A program made the translations under genes and the position numbers. Source: DASUAS01 sp963750045 (GTDB lineage: Bacteria; Actinomycetota; Acidimicrobiia; IMCC26256; DASPTH01). From it: a stretch of DNA of 64,000 nucleotides. The notes below the pieces were generated by a model. That model saw only the letters and a list, made by a program, of their open reading frames with translations. It was not told the DNA's origin and did not search any database. Shown in pieces: positions 45,722 through 58,336 of this stretch. Numbering within the stretch: position 1 is the stretch's first letter; each line of letters opens with the position of its first letter. The stretch covers positions 186,001-250,000 of the forward strand of contig CAVVPD010000009.1 of NCBI GenBank assembly GCA_963750045.1, read 5' to 3'.

Positions 45722-47355
45722 ATGCCCGAACGCCCGACCGACCTCCTCGTGCTCGGCAGTGGAGTCGCGGGCTTGTCGGCCGCGGTGCGGGCACGACGCG
45801 ACGGCCTGTCGGTCACGGTGCTCACCAAGGGTGAGCTCGGCTGGTCGGCCACCCGCTACGCGCAGGGCGGCGTCGCTGCGGCGCTCGATCGCCTCCGACG
45901 ACTCGCCCGAGTTGCACGGCTCCGACACGTTGGCGGCGGGCGGTGGTCTCTGCGACCCCGAAGCCGTGCGGGTGCTGGCCAGCGAGGGCCCGGCCCGCGT
46001 CCGCGAGCTGATGGCGCTCGGCGCGCACTTCGACCACGTCGCCGGCAACGGCGAGCTCGCCCGCGGCCCGCGAAGGTGGTCATTCGGTGGCGCGGGTCGT
46101 CCACGCGGGGGGTGATGCCACCGGCGCCGAGATCGAGCGGGCCCTGGTCGCCGCGGTCCACGGGTCGGGCGCCGACGTCCGGGAGGGCTGGCTGGTATCC
46201 GATCTGATCGTCGAGCGGGGACGTGTCGCCGGCGTCGTCGCCGTCGGCCCCGATGGCGTGCGCGACGTGCGGTCCCGCCACGTGGTGATCGCCACCGGCG
46301 GCGCGGGGCAGTGCTTCGCCGTCACCACCAATCCCGCGCTCTCCACGGGCGACGGAATCGCGATGGCGATGCGCGCCGGGGTCGCCGTCGCCGATCTCGA
46401 GTTCATGCAGTTCCACCCGACGGCCCTGGACCACCCGTCGATGCCACGTCCGTTGCTGTCCGAGGCGCTGCGCGGCGAGGGCGCCATCCTGCGCGACGAG
46501 CAGGGCGTCCCTTTCATGCGGGGTGAGCATCCGCTGGCCGACCTCGCCCCCCGTGACGTCGTGGCCCGGGCGATCAGCCGGCGACTCATCGACCGCGACC
46601 TCGAGCACCTCTGGCTCGACGCCACGGGCATCGAGGACTTCCCACAGCGCTTTCCGACCATCTGGGAGGCCTGCCGCTCCGTCGGGCTCGAGCCTTCCCG
46701 TGACTGGCTTCCGGTCGCGCCGGCGGCGCACTACCTGTCTGGCGGCGTGTGCACGGATCTCGACGGCGCGACGACGCTCCCGGGTCTGTGGGCGTGCGGT
46801 GAGGCGGCGTGCTCGGGTGTGCACGGCGCCAACCGGCTGGCGTCCAACTCGCTGCTCGAGGGTCTCGTGTTCGTCGGCGAGGGCGGTGGAGGCGATCGCG
46901 TCGGGCAAGGAGGTCCTGCGAGCGCACCGGGGTGCTGTCCGGCACGCTCGACGACGTGCCGCCCGACTCGTCCGAGCTGCCGATCGGAACCGGCTCGGTG
47001 CCGGAACGGGGAACCGGCTCGGTGCCGGAACGGGGAACCGCCCCGCCGATCCGCGAGGAGCTCCAACGGGTCATGACGCGCGATGCGGGTGTCCTCCGCA
47101 GCGCGACCAGCCTCGAGCGTGCGGAGGCCGCTCTGGCGGCCATGATCCCCACCGACATCGAGAGCGCCAACCTGCACACGGTCAGCACGGTGTTGGTACG
47201 TGCCGCCACCGCTCGACGCGAGTCGCGCGGCACCCACACGCGGGAAGACCACCCGGAGCCGTCCCCGGCCTTCCTCGGTCGCCTGGTGTTCCGGGGGGCG
47301 CCCACCCCGGAGTTCGTCCCGTTGGTGTCGACCGAACGCGAGCCGTCAGCGATGA
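45722..47355 (+). CDS. nadB: L-aspartate oxidase (several frame breaks)
   Basis: A flavoenzyme making iminoaspartate, the first step of NAD synthesis. The FAD loop LVLGSGVAGLSAAVRA, GWSATRYAQGGVAAA, HVVIATGGAGQCF, FMQFHPTAL and HGANRLASNSLLEGLVF are clear. Frame breaks lie near 45890, 46070, 46885 and 46922, and another before 47340 is needed to reach the TGA that overlaps the nadC ATG (ATGA). A 24-bp tandem duplication (46986-47033) encodes GTGSVPER twice in a surface linker. With so many breaks the assembled copy is untranslatable as it stands, but the motifs show a gene under selection. Confidence 0.85.
46986..47040 (+). repeat. 24-bp tandem repeat inside nadB
   Basis: The unit starting GGAACCGGCTCGGTGCCGG occurs twice in perfect form (46986-47009 and 47010-47033), plus seven bases of a third copy. 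It keeps the reading frame and adds the peptide GTGSVPER twice in a linker between the FAD domain and the C-terminal helical domain. Confidence 0.85.
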
Positions 47356-48226
47356 CCGAGTTCGACGCACCGGCGCACGTGATCCGTCCACTGGTCGCGA
47401 GCGCGCTTGCCGAGGACATCGGACCGCTCGGCGACCTCACCGCGTCGTTGCGTGCCGCCCGGAGCGCGCGGCGAGCGTCGACGTGATCGTTCGGGCCGAG
47501 GGCGTCGTCGCCGGGACCGCGTGCGCCGACCGAGGTCTTCGCGCAGCTGGATCCCGCCGTGACGGCGGAATGGCTGGTCGACGACGGCGAGGCGGTCGGT
47601 CCGGGCACCAAGCTGGGTTCGGTCGACGGCCCGCTGCGTTCGGTGCTCACCGGCGAGCGGAGCGCGCTCAACTTCCTCTGTCACCTGCTCCGGGGTTGCC
47701 ACCGCGACGCGGCGGTTCGTGCACGCCGCGGGTCCCTCCGCCCGGATCTGGGACACCAGGAAGACGCATCCCGGGCCTGCGCGCGGTCGAGAAGGCAGCC
47801 GTGCGGGCGGGTGGCGGCGTGAACCACCGCGGTTCCCTCTCGGAGTTCGTCCTGGTGAAGGACAACCACCTCGCCGGGGTCGGGATCACGGAGGCGGTCG
47901 CCCGCGCGCTCGCTCGGTGGCCCGGACGCGCGATCGAGGTCGAATGCGACCGTGCGGCGCAGGTCCAGGAAGCGATCGCGGCCTCCGCCACCATGGTGCT
48001 GCTCGACAACATGACGCCCGACGAGGTCCGGGCCTGCGTCTCGCTGGTTCGCGCCACCGCGCCCTCGGGGTTCCTCGTGGAGGTGTCGGGCGGGATCACG
48101 CTCGACAACGTCCGCGCGTTCGCGGACGCCGGTGCCGACCTGATCTCCACCAGCGTGATCACACAGTCCGCACCGGCGCTCGACATCGCGTTCGACCTTC
48201 GAGACGGCGACGACGAGGAGACGTGA
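47352..48226 (+). CDS. nadC: Nicotinate-nucleotide pyrophosphorylase (several frame breaks)
   Basis: Quinolinate phosphoribosyltransferase of about 290 residues. It begins MTEFDAPAHVIRPLVASALAEDIG. Conserved parts are ALNFLCHL, DTRKT, VRAGGGVNHRGSLSEFVLVKDNHL and VEVSGGITLDNVRAFADAGADLIS. Frame breaks lie near 47450, 47530, 47687 and 47771. It completes NadB's product to nicotinate mononucleotide; no quinolinate synthase (nadA) gene is visible in the window. Confidence 0.85.
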
Positions 48227-48230
48227 CGAG

Positions 48231-48999
48231 ATGCTCCTGACCATCGACTGCGGCAACACCCAGACCGTGATCGGGTTGTTCGCCGATCACGAGCTGGTCG
48301 ACCACTGGCGCATCGCGACCGTCGCGGAGCGCACGTCCGACGAGCTCGCGTTGATGTTCCAGCAGTTCCTGGGGTTCCACGGGTTCTCGTTCGATGCCCA
48401 GGTGTCCGGTGTCGCGATCGCGTCGGGCGTTCCGCGGGTGACGGCGGCGCTGCGCGAGATGACCGAGCGGTACTTCGGGTTCGACGCGCTCGGTGCTGGA
48501 GCCCGGGGTGCGCACGGGGATGCCGATCCTCTACGACGAGCCCAAGAACGTCGGCGCGGACCGGATCGCGAACGCCGTGGGCGCGTACGATCTCTACGGC
48601 GGCCCGACCATCGTCGTCGACTTCGGGACCGCCAACACGGTCGACGCGGTGAGCGCAAAAGGCGAGTACCTCGGCGGAGCGATCTTCCCCGGCATCGAGA
48701 TCTCGCTCGACGCGCTCTTCGATCGCGCCGCGGCGCTGCGGCGGGTCGAGCTGGTGGCTCCGAAGAACGTGATCGGGAAGTCGACCATCGAGGCGATCCA
48801 GTCGGGTGCGGTCTACGGCTTCAGCGGCCAAGTCGACGCGATCGTCGACCGCTTCGTCGCCGAGCTCGGACCGTCGACGGTGGTGGCGACCGGTGGCCTC
48901 GCCGAGCTGATCATGCCGCACTCGCGCACGATCCAACACTTCGAGCCCTGGCTCACGCTCCAGGGTCTCCGCATCGTCCACGAACGCAATCCCGTCTGA
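48231..48999 (+). CDS. coaX: Type III pantothenate kinase (one frame break)
   Basis: A kinase of about 255 residues starting coenzyme A synthesis from pantothenate. LLTIDCGNTQTVIGLF is the first phosphate motif, VGADRIANAVGAY the second, and VVDFGTANTVDAV the third; VVATGGLA closes the site. The frame breaks near 48498 (GCTCGGTGCTGG has an extra G). It lies 4 bp after nadC. With panC and panD upstream it links vitamin synthesis to CoA. Confidence 0.9.
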
Positions 49000-49032
49000 C
49001 TCCCTGCTCGTCGGGGGCGGCCGTCGTCCCGG

Positions 49033-50059
49033 TCAGCTCTCGCGGTGGACGAGACCGTCGACGAGGCGTCCGAGGGTCTGGCACACGCCGGGGTCGAGCC
49101 CGTCGGCGCCGGCCAGTGCTTCGCCGGCCTTCACCGCGTGGTCGCGAGCCACACCCAGCGCGATCTCGACCGCGCTCGAACCCGTGGGCAGCGTGCCGAG
49201 CGCGAGCTCGCGTGCCTCTTCCAGCTGCGTGGGATCGAGCGGGTGCCCGAGCATCTCGCGGAGCGGTTCGGATTCGCGGAACATGTAGATCACCGGCAGG
49301 GTGTAGATCCCCTCGAGCAGGTCCTGTCCCGCGTGCTTGCCGAGCGCGGCGTCGGTCGACGATAGGTCGAGCACGTCGTCGACGATCTGGAAGCACATGC
49401 CGAGATGACGGCCGAACCGCGTCAGGGCGTCGAGGTTGGGATCGGGAACGCCCGAAACCATTCCTCCGATGCGGCACGACGTGGCGAAGAGTGCCGCGGT
49501 CTTGCCTTCGATGGCCGCGGCGTAGTCCTCCTCGGAACGGCCGACGTCGAAGAGGTGTTGCAGCTCGAGCACCTGTCCCCGGCACAACTCGCCGATCGTC
49601 GCCGCGAGCAGCGCCGCGACGTCGGCGCCCAACGACGCGGCGAGCGAGGATGCGCGCGGCGAGCAGGAAGTCGCCCGCGAGGATCGCGACGATGTTGCTC
49701 CAGCGCGCGTTCACGCTCGGTACCCCGCGGCGGGTCTCGGCCTCGTCGATCACGTCGTCGTGATAGAGAGACCCGAGGTGGACGAGCTCGCACGCGACGC
49801 CGCCGGTGACCGCGTCCTCGCTCGCCGACGAGGTCGCGGTCGCTGGCGTAGGCCGCGCAGAGGGTGAGGGTGGGCCGGAGCCGTTTTCCTCCCGCCCCGA
49901 TGAGATGGGCGGCGACGTCGCCGAGGAACGGATCGGGTGTTCTGACCGATTCCCGCAGCGGTCCGGTCGACCCGGGCCGAGGTCGTCGGGCAGCGTCGGC
50001 AGCTCGTCGGCCAGATCCGCGGGCGCGGGGGGCCGCAGCGGTTCTCCCAGCCCGGTCAT
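49033..50059 (-). CDS. Polyprenyl diphosphate synthase (several frame breaks)
   Basis: A trans-isoprenyl diphosphate synthase of about 340 residues. GGKRLRPTL, the first aspartate-rich motif LYHDDVIDEAETRRG and the second DDVLDLSS are present. It makes long-chain isoprenoid diphosphate, probably for menaquinone side chains or lipid carriers. Frame breaks near 49990, 49815 and 49650 divide the gene; the catalytic C-terminal half from 49632 down is intact. ATG 50059 begins MTGLGEPLRPP. It is divergent from clpC. Confidence 0.82.
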
Positions 50060-50082
50060 GTGACCCACGGTAGGCAGCATCG

Positions 50083-50109
50083 GGAACAATCTCCAAGCCG
50101 AGGGGGGTT
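50083..50109 (+). promoter_or_regulatory. SigR/SigH-type promoter-like element upstream of clpC
   Basis: GGAAC at 50083-50087 is separated by 19 bases from GTT at 50107-50109. This fits the GGAAT/C-N18-19-GTT consensus of thiol-stress ECF sigma factors. It lies about 160 bp ahead of the clpC start. A SigR-like sigma and RsrA-like anti-sigma are encoded at 34.7-35.5 kb. A single match of this length can occur by chance. Confidence 0.4.
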
Positions 50110-50270
50110 TCACCTTCAGCGGCGACCCGCCTGATGCCGATTCATACGCGGAGGGTCCCGGAGCACAAGCCGATTACACTGAAACGATGACGTCACGGCC
50201 CGAAACCCCCCGGTGACGGTGGGGCCAGGGACGCGGCGTCCATCCCACTGAGGAGAGGCGGATCCCAACC

Positions 50271-52760
<2,490 letters not shown>

Positions 52761-52823
52761 ATCTCACCGCAACCGAGTACGAAGCGTTCGAGGAGCAGCC
52801 GGCGACGGCTGCTCCTCCTCGCG

Positions 52824-53555
52824 GTGGCCGTCGCGCTGCTCGCGGCGGCGTGCAAGGTCGACACGACCGTGTCGATCAAGATGCATGACGACGGCAGCGG
52901 CATGGTGACCGTCACCGCGGTGCTGGATCCCGATGCGGTGAAGGCAGCCGAGACCGGTGGTGGGAAGCTGGAGGACCGGGTCCGCCTCGCGGATCTCGAC
53001 CAGGCGGGGTGGACGGTGCATCCGTGGGCACGCGCCGCGGACGGTTCGGCCCAGATCGTGCTCTCGAAGCCGTTCGACGCGCCCGACCAGGTGGCGGGCA
53101 TCCTGCACGAGGTCGACGGCGACGCGGGCCCGCTGCGCGACGTGTCGGTCACCCGCGACCACGGCCTCTTGTCCACGAGCTACGACGTCAGCGGCAGCGT
53201 CGACCTGGCCGACCTCCAGACCGGTCTCACCGCCGATCCCGACGTGGTGGCTGCACTCACCAACCAACAGGTCGACGTGCACGCGATCGACCAGTCCCTG
53301 CTCGCCGAGATCCGCGACTCCTTCGGTCTGCAGGTCCGCGTCGAGCTCCCGGGTGTGACCCGGACCGTGCACGGAGTCGCCGGGAAGCGCACGGCCATGG
53401 ATGCGTCGGCGTCGGTGCTCGACACCACCCGGGTCGTGTTGATCGTGGTCGCCGTGGTGCTCGTGGCGCTCGCGGTGTTGGTGCTCGTGTGGCCGGGGCG
53501 CCGTCGGAGACGGCGTGGGCGCAGGCCCACCGCCGACCGTCCGCCGATCCGCTGA
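52824..53555 (+). CDS. LppM-like membrane-anchored lipoprotein (DUF3153 type)
   Basis: About 243 residues: a lipobox ending LLAAAC, an extracytoplasmic domain starting VDTTVSIKMHDDGSGMVTVTAVLDPDAV, a C-terminal transmembrane helix (VVLIVVAVVLVALAVLVLVW) and a basic tail. The layout matches LppM/DUF3153 proteins. The only start in frame is GTG 52824, which would leave a signal of just nine residues. The frame upstream to 52761 is open and reads like a proper basic signal (KRSRSSRRRLLLLAVAV) but has no ATG, GTG or TTG, so the start codon may be lost to a sequence error or be non-standard. Confidence 0.65.
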   Translation: MAVALLAAACKVDTTVSIKMHDDGSGMVTVTAVLDPDAVKAAETGGGKLEDRVRLADLDQAGWTVHPWARAADGSAQIVLSKPFDAPDQVAGILHEVDGDAGPLRDVSVTRDHGLLSTSYDVSGSVDLADLQTGLTADPDVVAALTNQQVDVHAIDQSLLAEIRDSFGLQVRVELPGVTRTVHGVAGKRTAMDASASVLDTTRVVLIVVAVVLVALAVLVLVWPGRRRRRRGRRPTADRPPIR

Positions 53556-53582
53556 GCCACCCGTCGGGCCCGGCCGGGAAGC

Positions 53583-53625
53583 CATGTTGCGGATCCGGTC
53601 TGCCGCATGTTGCGGATCCGGTCTG
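53583..53625 (+). repeat. 20-bp direct repeat ahead of radA
   Basis: The 20-mer CATGTTGCGGATCCGGTCTG occurs at 53583-53602 and 53606-53625, a 23-bp period, in the short gap between the lipoprotein and radA. Each copy contains the palindrome CGGATCCG. It could be a paired operator or a slippage duplication. Confidence 0.8.
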
Positions 53626-53663
53626 GCCGATGAGCGTCGTACCCCCGTCGTAGGTTGCGTGTC

Positions 53664-55047
53664 GTGAAGACGAGAACCGTGCACCGGTGCACCGAATGCG
53701 GCGGCGAGTCACCGCGCTGGCTGGGTCGTTGCCCGGTGTGCACGGCATGGGGGACCTTGGTCGAGGAGGTCGAGGTCGGCGGTGCCGCGGCTCCGCCCGC
53801 CTCGGTGCGAGCGAGCGCGGGCGGCCCGGTGCCGATCGGGCAGGTGGACGCGCGGCACGGCGCTTCCCCGGTCGACGGGGGTCGGCGAGCTCGACCGCGT
53901 GCTCGGAGGCGGCCTGGTCCCCGGATCGGTCACGCTCCTGGCCGGCGAGCCGGGGATGGGAAAGAGCACCCTCCTCCTGCAGGTGCTGGGGCGCATGGCG
54001 GCCCAAGGGGCTCGCACCCTGCTCGTGACCGCCGAGGAGTCCTGCGCCCAGGTGCGCATGCGGGCGGAACGCGTGCGGCGCGCTCGACGCGGGCCTGCTC
54101 GTCGTCGCCGAGACCTCGTTGTCGCACGTGCTCGCGCACGCCGAGGCGGTGGCGCCCGACGTGCTGGCGCTCGACTCCATCCAGACCGTGGTGGATCCCG
54201 ATCTCCCGGGCGCGCCGGGCTCGGTGACCCAGGTGCGCGATTGCGCCTACCGACTCGTGCAGCGGGCCAAGGAGCGCGGTCTGGCGACCGTGTTGGTGGG
54301 CCACGTGACCAAGGAGGGGGCCCTGGCGGGTCCGCGGGTCCTCGAGCACGTGGTCGACACGGTGCTCTCGTTCGACGGCGACCGCGGCCACTCCCTGCGT
54401 GCGCTCCACGCGCTCAAGCACCGGTTCGGGAGCACGAACGAAGTGGGGCTGTTCGAGATGACCGAGCGCGGGTTGGTCGACGTTCCCGACGCGTCGGCCC
54501 GGTTCCTCGTCGATCGGCGACCCGACGTGCCGGGCTCCGCCGTCGCCGCGGTCCTCGAGGGTGCGCGCCCGATCCTGGTCGAGGTCCAGGCGCTGGTCCT
54601 GCCGACCGTGGTTCCGGTGCCCCGCCGATCCGCATCGGGCATGGAGTCGGGCCGCCTCGCGATGTTGCTCGCGGTCCTCGAACAACACTCGACGGTGAAG
54701 CCGGTCAAGGCCGACGTGTACGCGAGCGTCGCCGGTGGCCTGCGCGTCACCGAACGGGGTCTCGATCTCGCGCTCGCGCTGGCCCTGGCCGGAGCGAGCC
54801 TCGAGTGCGCCGTCTCCCGCGACACGGTCGCGATCGGCGAGCTCGGGCTCGGGGGCGAGGTCCGGTCCGTTCCGCAGCTCGACCGGCGGCTCGCGGAGGC
54901 AGCCCGCCTCGGGTTCGCCCGCGCCGTGGTGCCCGCCGGCGCGCGGGATCCGGAGCGAACGTGACGTGTCGGGATGGCGGGATGGAGCTCGTTCCCGTGA
55001 GTGACGTGCGCGACGCCTTGGAGGTCTCGCTCTTCGCCACGGCGTGA
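53664..55047 (+). CDS. radA: DNA repair protein RadA (three frame breaks)
   Basis: A RecA-like helicase of about 455 residues for recombination branch migration. The N-terminal zinc finger is CTECGGESPRWLGRCPVC, the Walker A motif GEPGMGKST, and the RadA motif reads KHRFG in place of the usual KNRFG. The C-terminal Lon-like domain has LALALALAGASLE and VAIGELGLGGEVR. Frame breaks lie near 53865, 54078 and 54957. GTG 53664 is chosen; a TTG at 53655 is possible. The true disA start lies 74 bp after the RadA stop. Confidence 0.87.
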
Positions 55048-55121
55048 CCCCGGAGGTCGCGCGCCCGCACTGCGGTATCTTGTGCCTTCACGCGCGAGCG
55101 TACCGAGAGGGAGAGCGCATC

Positions 55122-56195
55122 GTGCCCGCCCCACCGCGATCGGAAGCCATGATGGTCGCTCTGCGGCTCGTGGCGCCCGGAACGCAGCTGCGTGAAGGGC
55201 TCGACCGGATCCTCCAGGCGCGTATGGGGGCCCTCATCGTGGTGGGCGACGGACCCGAGGTGCTGTCGGTCTGCTCGGGAGGCTTCTTGCTCGACGCCGA
55301 GTTCACGCCCCAGCGCCTCTCGGAGCTTGCCAAGATGGACGGCGCGATCATCCTGGCCGCCGACACGTCGCGGGTGGCGCGGGCCAACGTCCACCTCGTG
55401 CCGGACCCGAACGTCCCCACCTCCGAGACGGGCACCCGTCACCGCACCGCGGAACGGGTCGGTCGCCAGCTCGACGTGCCGGTGATCACGGTGTCGGAGG
55501 ACATGTCGCTCGTCGCCATCCACCGGCGAGGCGAGAAGCACACGCTCGAGCCCATCCCGCGCGTGTTGGCCCGCGCCGATCAGGCGCTGCAGATCCTCAC
55601 CCGCTACAAGGCCCGACTCGACGCGGTCAGCAGCTCGCTGTCGGCGCTCGAGGTCGAGGATCTCGTCACGGTGCGCGACGTCGCCACGGTGTTGCAGCGC
55701 GCCGAGATGGTCCGCCGGATCGCCGAGGAGATCGAGGGCTACGTCATCGAGTTGGGTGCCGACGGTCGCCTCGTGATGCTCCAGCTCGAGGAGCTCGTCG
55801 GCGGCGTGGAGGAAGACCGCCGCCTGGTGGCCAAGGACTACTACCAGTCGTCGGACGACGTCGAGCTGATCAACGTGATGCGGGCGCTCGGGCAGCTCGA
55901 CGACGAGGATCTGCTCGACCTCGGCATCGTCGCCTCGGTGCTCCACCTCGATCCCGCCATCGGCATCGACGGTGCGCTCCAACCACGCGGGTTCCGGCTG
56001 CTGCACAAGATCCCGAGGCTCCCCGAGATGGTGTCCGACCACGTGGTGCACCGGTTCTCCAACCTCCAGAAGATCATGCGCGCCGGCCTCGGCGACCTGA
56101 CCGAGGTCGAGGGCGTAGGGGATGCGCGGGCGCGGGCGATCAAGGAAGGCCTGTCGCGGCTTGCGGAGACCTCCATCCTCGAGCGGTACGTTTGA
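55122..56195 (+). CDS. disA: Diadenylate cyclase DisA
   Basis: A 357-residue enzyme making cyclic di-AMP from two ATP and scanning DNA. The cyclase motifs DGA (residues 73-75) and RHR (106-108) are intact, followed by a helical spine and a C-terminal helix-hairpin-helix domain (GLGDLTEVEGVGDARARAIKEGL). GTG 55122 with GAGAGGGAGAG upstream gives the family's usual length; a longer version from GTG 55044 would overlap radA. Its product could control the KimA-type transporter at 7 kb. The radA-disA pair is conserved in actinobacteria and firmicutes. Confidence 0.94.
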   Translation: MPAPPRSEAMMVALRLVAPGTQLREGLDRILQARMGALIVVGDGPEVLSVCSGGFLLDAEFTPQRLSELAKMDGAIILAADTSRVARANVHLVPDPNVPTSETGTRHRTAERVGRQLDVPVITVSEDMSLVAIHRRGEKHTLEPIPRVLARADQALQILTRYKARLDAVSSSLSALEVEDLVTVRDVATVLQRAEMVRRIAEEIEGYVIELGADGRLVMLQLEELVGGVEEDRRLVAKDYYQSSDDVELINVMRALGQLDDEDLLDLGIVASVLHLDPAIGIDGALQPRGFRLLHKIPRLPEMVSDHVVHRFSNLQKIMRAGLGDLTEVEGVGDARARAIKEGLSRLAETSILERYV

Positions 56196-56199
56196 GCCG

Positions 56200-56940
56200 A
56201 TGGCAGAACTGATTCTCGGAACTCAGGACGTCGACGTCGAGCACATCGTCCTGCGCGGTGCCGACGGCACCGCGGTCGACGCCATCCACGCACGGCCCGA
56301 CGGCATGCCCCTTGCCGGCTTGGTGCTGCATCCCGACATCGGTGGCCTCCGGCCGTTGTTCGACGACCTCTGCCGGCGCCTGGCCACCCACGGCTTCGCG
56401 GTCTGTGCCCCGGAACCGTTCGCCGCGGCACCGGTCGAGGTGCGGGCCGACGCGGACGTGGCCGCGCGCATGGCGTACGTGTCACAGCTCGACGACGACC
56501 TCCAGATCGGCGACCTCGAGACCGCGGCCGACTACCTGGTTGTGCACGACGACGTGCGTCAGGTCGCGGTGTTGGGCTTCTGTATGGGCGGGATGCAGGT
56601 GCTCAAGGCGGCGGCGTCGGGCCGCTTCGACCGTGCCGTCGCGTTCTACGGGATGATCCGCCTTCCGGACAACTGGGTGGGCCCGAAGACCCGCCCGCCC
56701 CTCGACACTGCCGGCGAGGTGTGCCCGACCCTGGCGATCTTCGGCGGCGTGGACCCCTACACCCCGGCCGCCGACATCGACGCGCTCCGTGCCGCGTGGG
56801 CGGACCGCCCCGATTGTGAGATCGTGGTGTACCCGGAAGCGGACCACGGCTTCGTCCATGTGCCCGAGCGGTCGGTGCACCGTGCCGACGACGCAGCCGA
56901 CGCCTGGCGCCGGACGCTCGCGTTCCTGCTCCCGGAGTGA
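56200..56940 (+). CDS. Dienelactone hydrolase-family protein
   Basis: A 246-residue alpha/beta hydrolase. The nucleophile is the cysteine in GFCMGGMQ, as in dienelactone hydrolases; the aspartate in GGVDPYTP and the histidine in EADHGFVH complete the triad. It may open lactone rings or act on other esters. It starts 5 bp after the disA stop, so it is probably co-transcribed, although a functional link is not evident. Confidence 0.82.
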   Translation: MAELILGTQDVDVEHIVLRGADGTAVDAIHARPDGMPLAGLVLHPDIGGLRPLFDDLCRRLATHGFAVCAPEPFAAAPVEVRADADVAARMAYVSQLDDDLQIGDLETAADYLVVHDDVRQVAVLGFCMGGMQVLKAAASGRFDRAVAFYGMIRLPDNWVGPKTRPPLDTAGEVCPTLAIFGGVDPYTPAADIDALRAAWADRPDCEIVVYPEADHGFVHVPERSVHRADDAADAWRRTLAFLLPE

Positions 56941-56956
56941 GCGCCCGCGAGGGTGG

Positions 56957-57623
56957 CTAGAGCGTGGCGCGCTCGTGGAGCGCGCTGCGGTCGACGATCC
57001 GGTAGCGGTTCCGGCCTTCGACTTCGATCCAGCCCAGCCGCGTGAAGAGGGACAGGGCCTTGTTCACGCGCTCGCGACTGGCGCCGACCAGACCCGCGAG
57101 GTCTTCCTGGGTCATCGGCAGCCGGAACTGGTCCTGGTCGCCGGCGATCTCGAGGAGCCGCTTGGCGGTGCGGGCCGGCACGTCGAGGAAGACCGCATCG
57201 GCGAGCGACTCGTCGGTGTTGCGCAGCCGGCGGGCGAGAAGACGGACGATCACCCACAAGAGCGTCGGGTGAGCGTCGATGGCGGCTCGCACTGCCTCGT
57301 ACCCGAGCACGAGGAGGGTCGTCTCCTCGAGCGCCCGCGCGTCCGCGGAACGGGGGCCGTCGTCGAAGAGGCCCAATTCGCCGAACAACGAACCTTCGTC
57401 GAGCACGGCCACCAGCGATTCCCGGCCGTCAGGTGAGCTGGTCAGGATCGCGATGCGGCCGCTCACGATGCCGAACAGCTCCGATGCCGGATCGTCCTGG
57501 CGGAACAGGACCTCGTTCCGGGCGATGGTGCGCGTCGTCGAGTGCTGCCGGAGGGCTTCGAGGGTGTCGGCGGGCAACGCGCTCGAGCAGCTGGGTCGTT
57601 TCGAGGATGCGCCGTTCGACCAT
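56957..57623 (-). CDS. CRP/FNR-family transcriptional regulator (one frame break)
   Basis: A regulator of about 220 residues: an N-terminal cNMP-binding beta-roll (FGELGLFDDGPRSADARA with the Glu and Arg of the phosphate cassette), a dimer helix, and a C-terminal helix-turn-helix (MTQEDLAGLVGASRERVNKAL). This is the architecture of cAMP-responsive GlxR/Crp. The start ATG 57623 reads MVERRILETTQLLER, then the frame shifts near 57578 (AACGCGCTCGAG). It is divergent from carD. Confidence 0.85.
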
Positions 57624-57780
57624 GGTGCTGGCAGAGCGTAGCCATACCCACGCGCGAAGTGGGTGAGGCGAGGAAAGGGCCCGCGGGGGGCTCTGGTATC
57701 CTTGATCTCCGGCCGATTCCGGCCCGTTTCCCAACGGAGCGCATCCTGCGACGGCCTCCGTGTAATTGGTCAGGAGAGCT

Positions 57781-58323
57781 ATGACGTTCGACGTCGGCGA
57801 CAAGGTGGTCTACCCCCACCACGGAGCGGCCACGATCGAGCGCCGCGAGAAGAAGGAAGCCTTCGGCGAGAAGCGCGACTACCTCGTGCTGCGCCTCGCG
57901 TACGGCGACCTCACGCTCATGGTGCCCGCCGACAACGCGGAGGAGATCGGTCTCCGCGAGGTGATCAACGACGAAGAGGTCGAAGAGGTGTTCGCCGTCC
58001 TTCGCAAGAAGGAGGCGCGGATGCCGACCAACTGGTCGCGCCGCTTCAAGAACCACGTCGAGAAGCTCAAGAGCGGTGACATCTACCAGGTCGCCGAGGT
58101 CGTGCGGAACCTCTCGATCCGCGAGGCCGACAAGGGCCTCTCGGCCGGCGAGAAGCGGATGTTGGCGCGGGCGCGCCAGATCCTGGTGTCGGAGCTCACG
58201 TTCGCGCTGAACGTCGACGAAGAAGCGGCGGAGTCGCGTCTCGACGAAGTGCTCAAGGGTGAGGACAAGCCTCCGGCGGCGGCGAAGAAGCCGGCGGCGA
58301 AGAAGGCCGCCGCGAAGAAGTAG
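57781..58323 (+). CDS. carD: RNA polymerase-binding regulator CarD
   Basis: A 180-residue protein. The N-terminal Tudor-like domain (FDVGDKVVYPHHGAATI) binds the RNA polymerase beta subunit; the C-terminal helical domain has the conserved Trp (PTNWSRRFKNH) that stabilises open complexes. It ends with a Lys/Ala/Pro-rich tail (about the last 20 residues) absent from mycobacterial CarD, similar to the tail of TopA in this window. GGAGAG precedes the ATG. It heads the carD-ispD-ispF-cysS-rlmB operon. Confidence 0.95.
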   Translation: MTFDVGDKVVYPHHGAATIERREKKEAFGEKRDYLVLRLAYGDLTLMVPADNAEEIGLREVINDEEVEEVFAVLRKKEARMPTNWSRRFKNHVEKLKSGDIYQVAEVVRNLSIREADKGLSAGEKRMLARARQILVSELTFALNVDEEAAESRLDEVLKGEDKPPAAAKKPAAKKAAAKK

Positions 58324-58336
58324 GGTCGGTCTCTCG

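Noticed and set aside
45722..48226. nadB-nadC fusion
   Set aside because: The two appear in one frame only around 47,100-47,440. A TGA overlapping the nadC ATG exists in the neighbouring frame and nadB has several other breaks, so the fusion is an artefact of frame errors.
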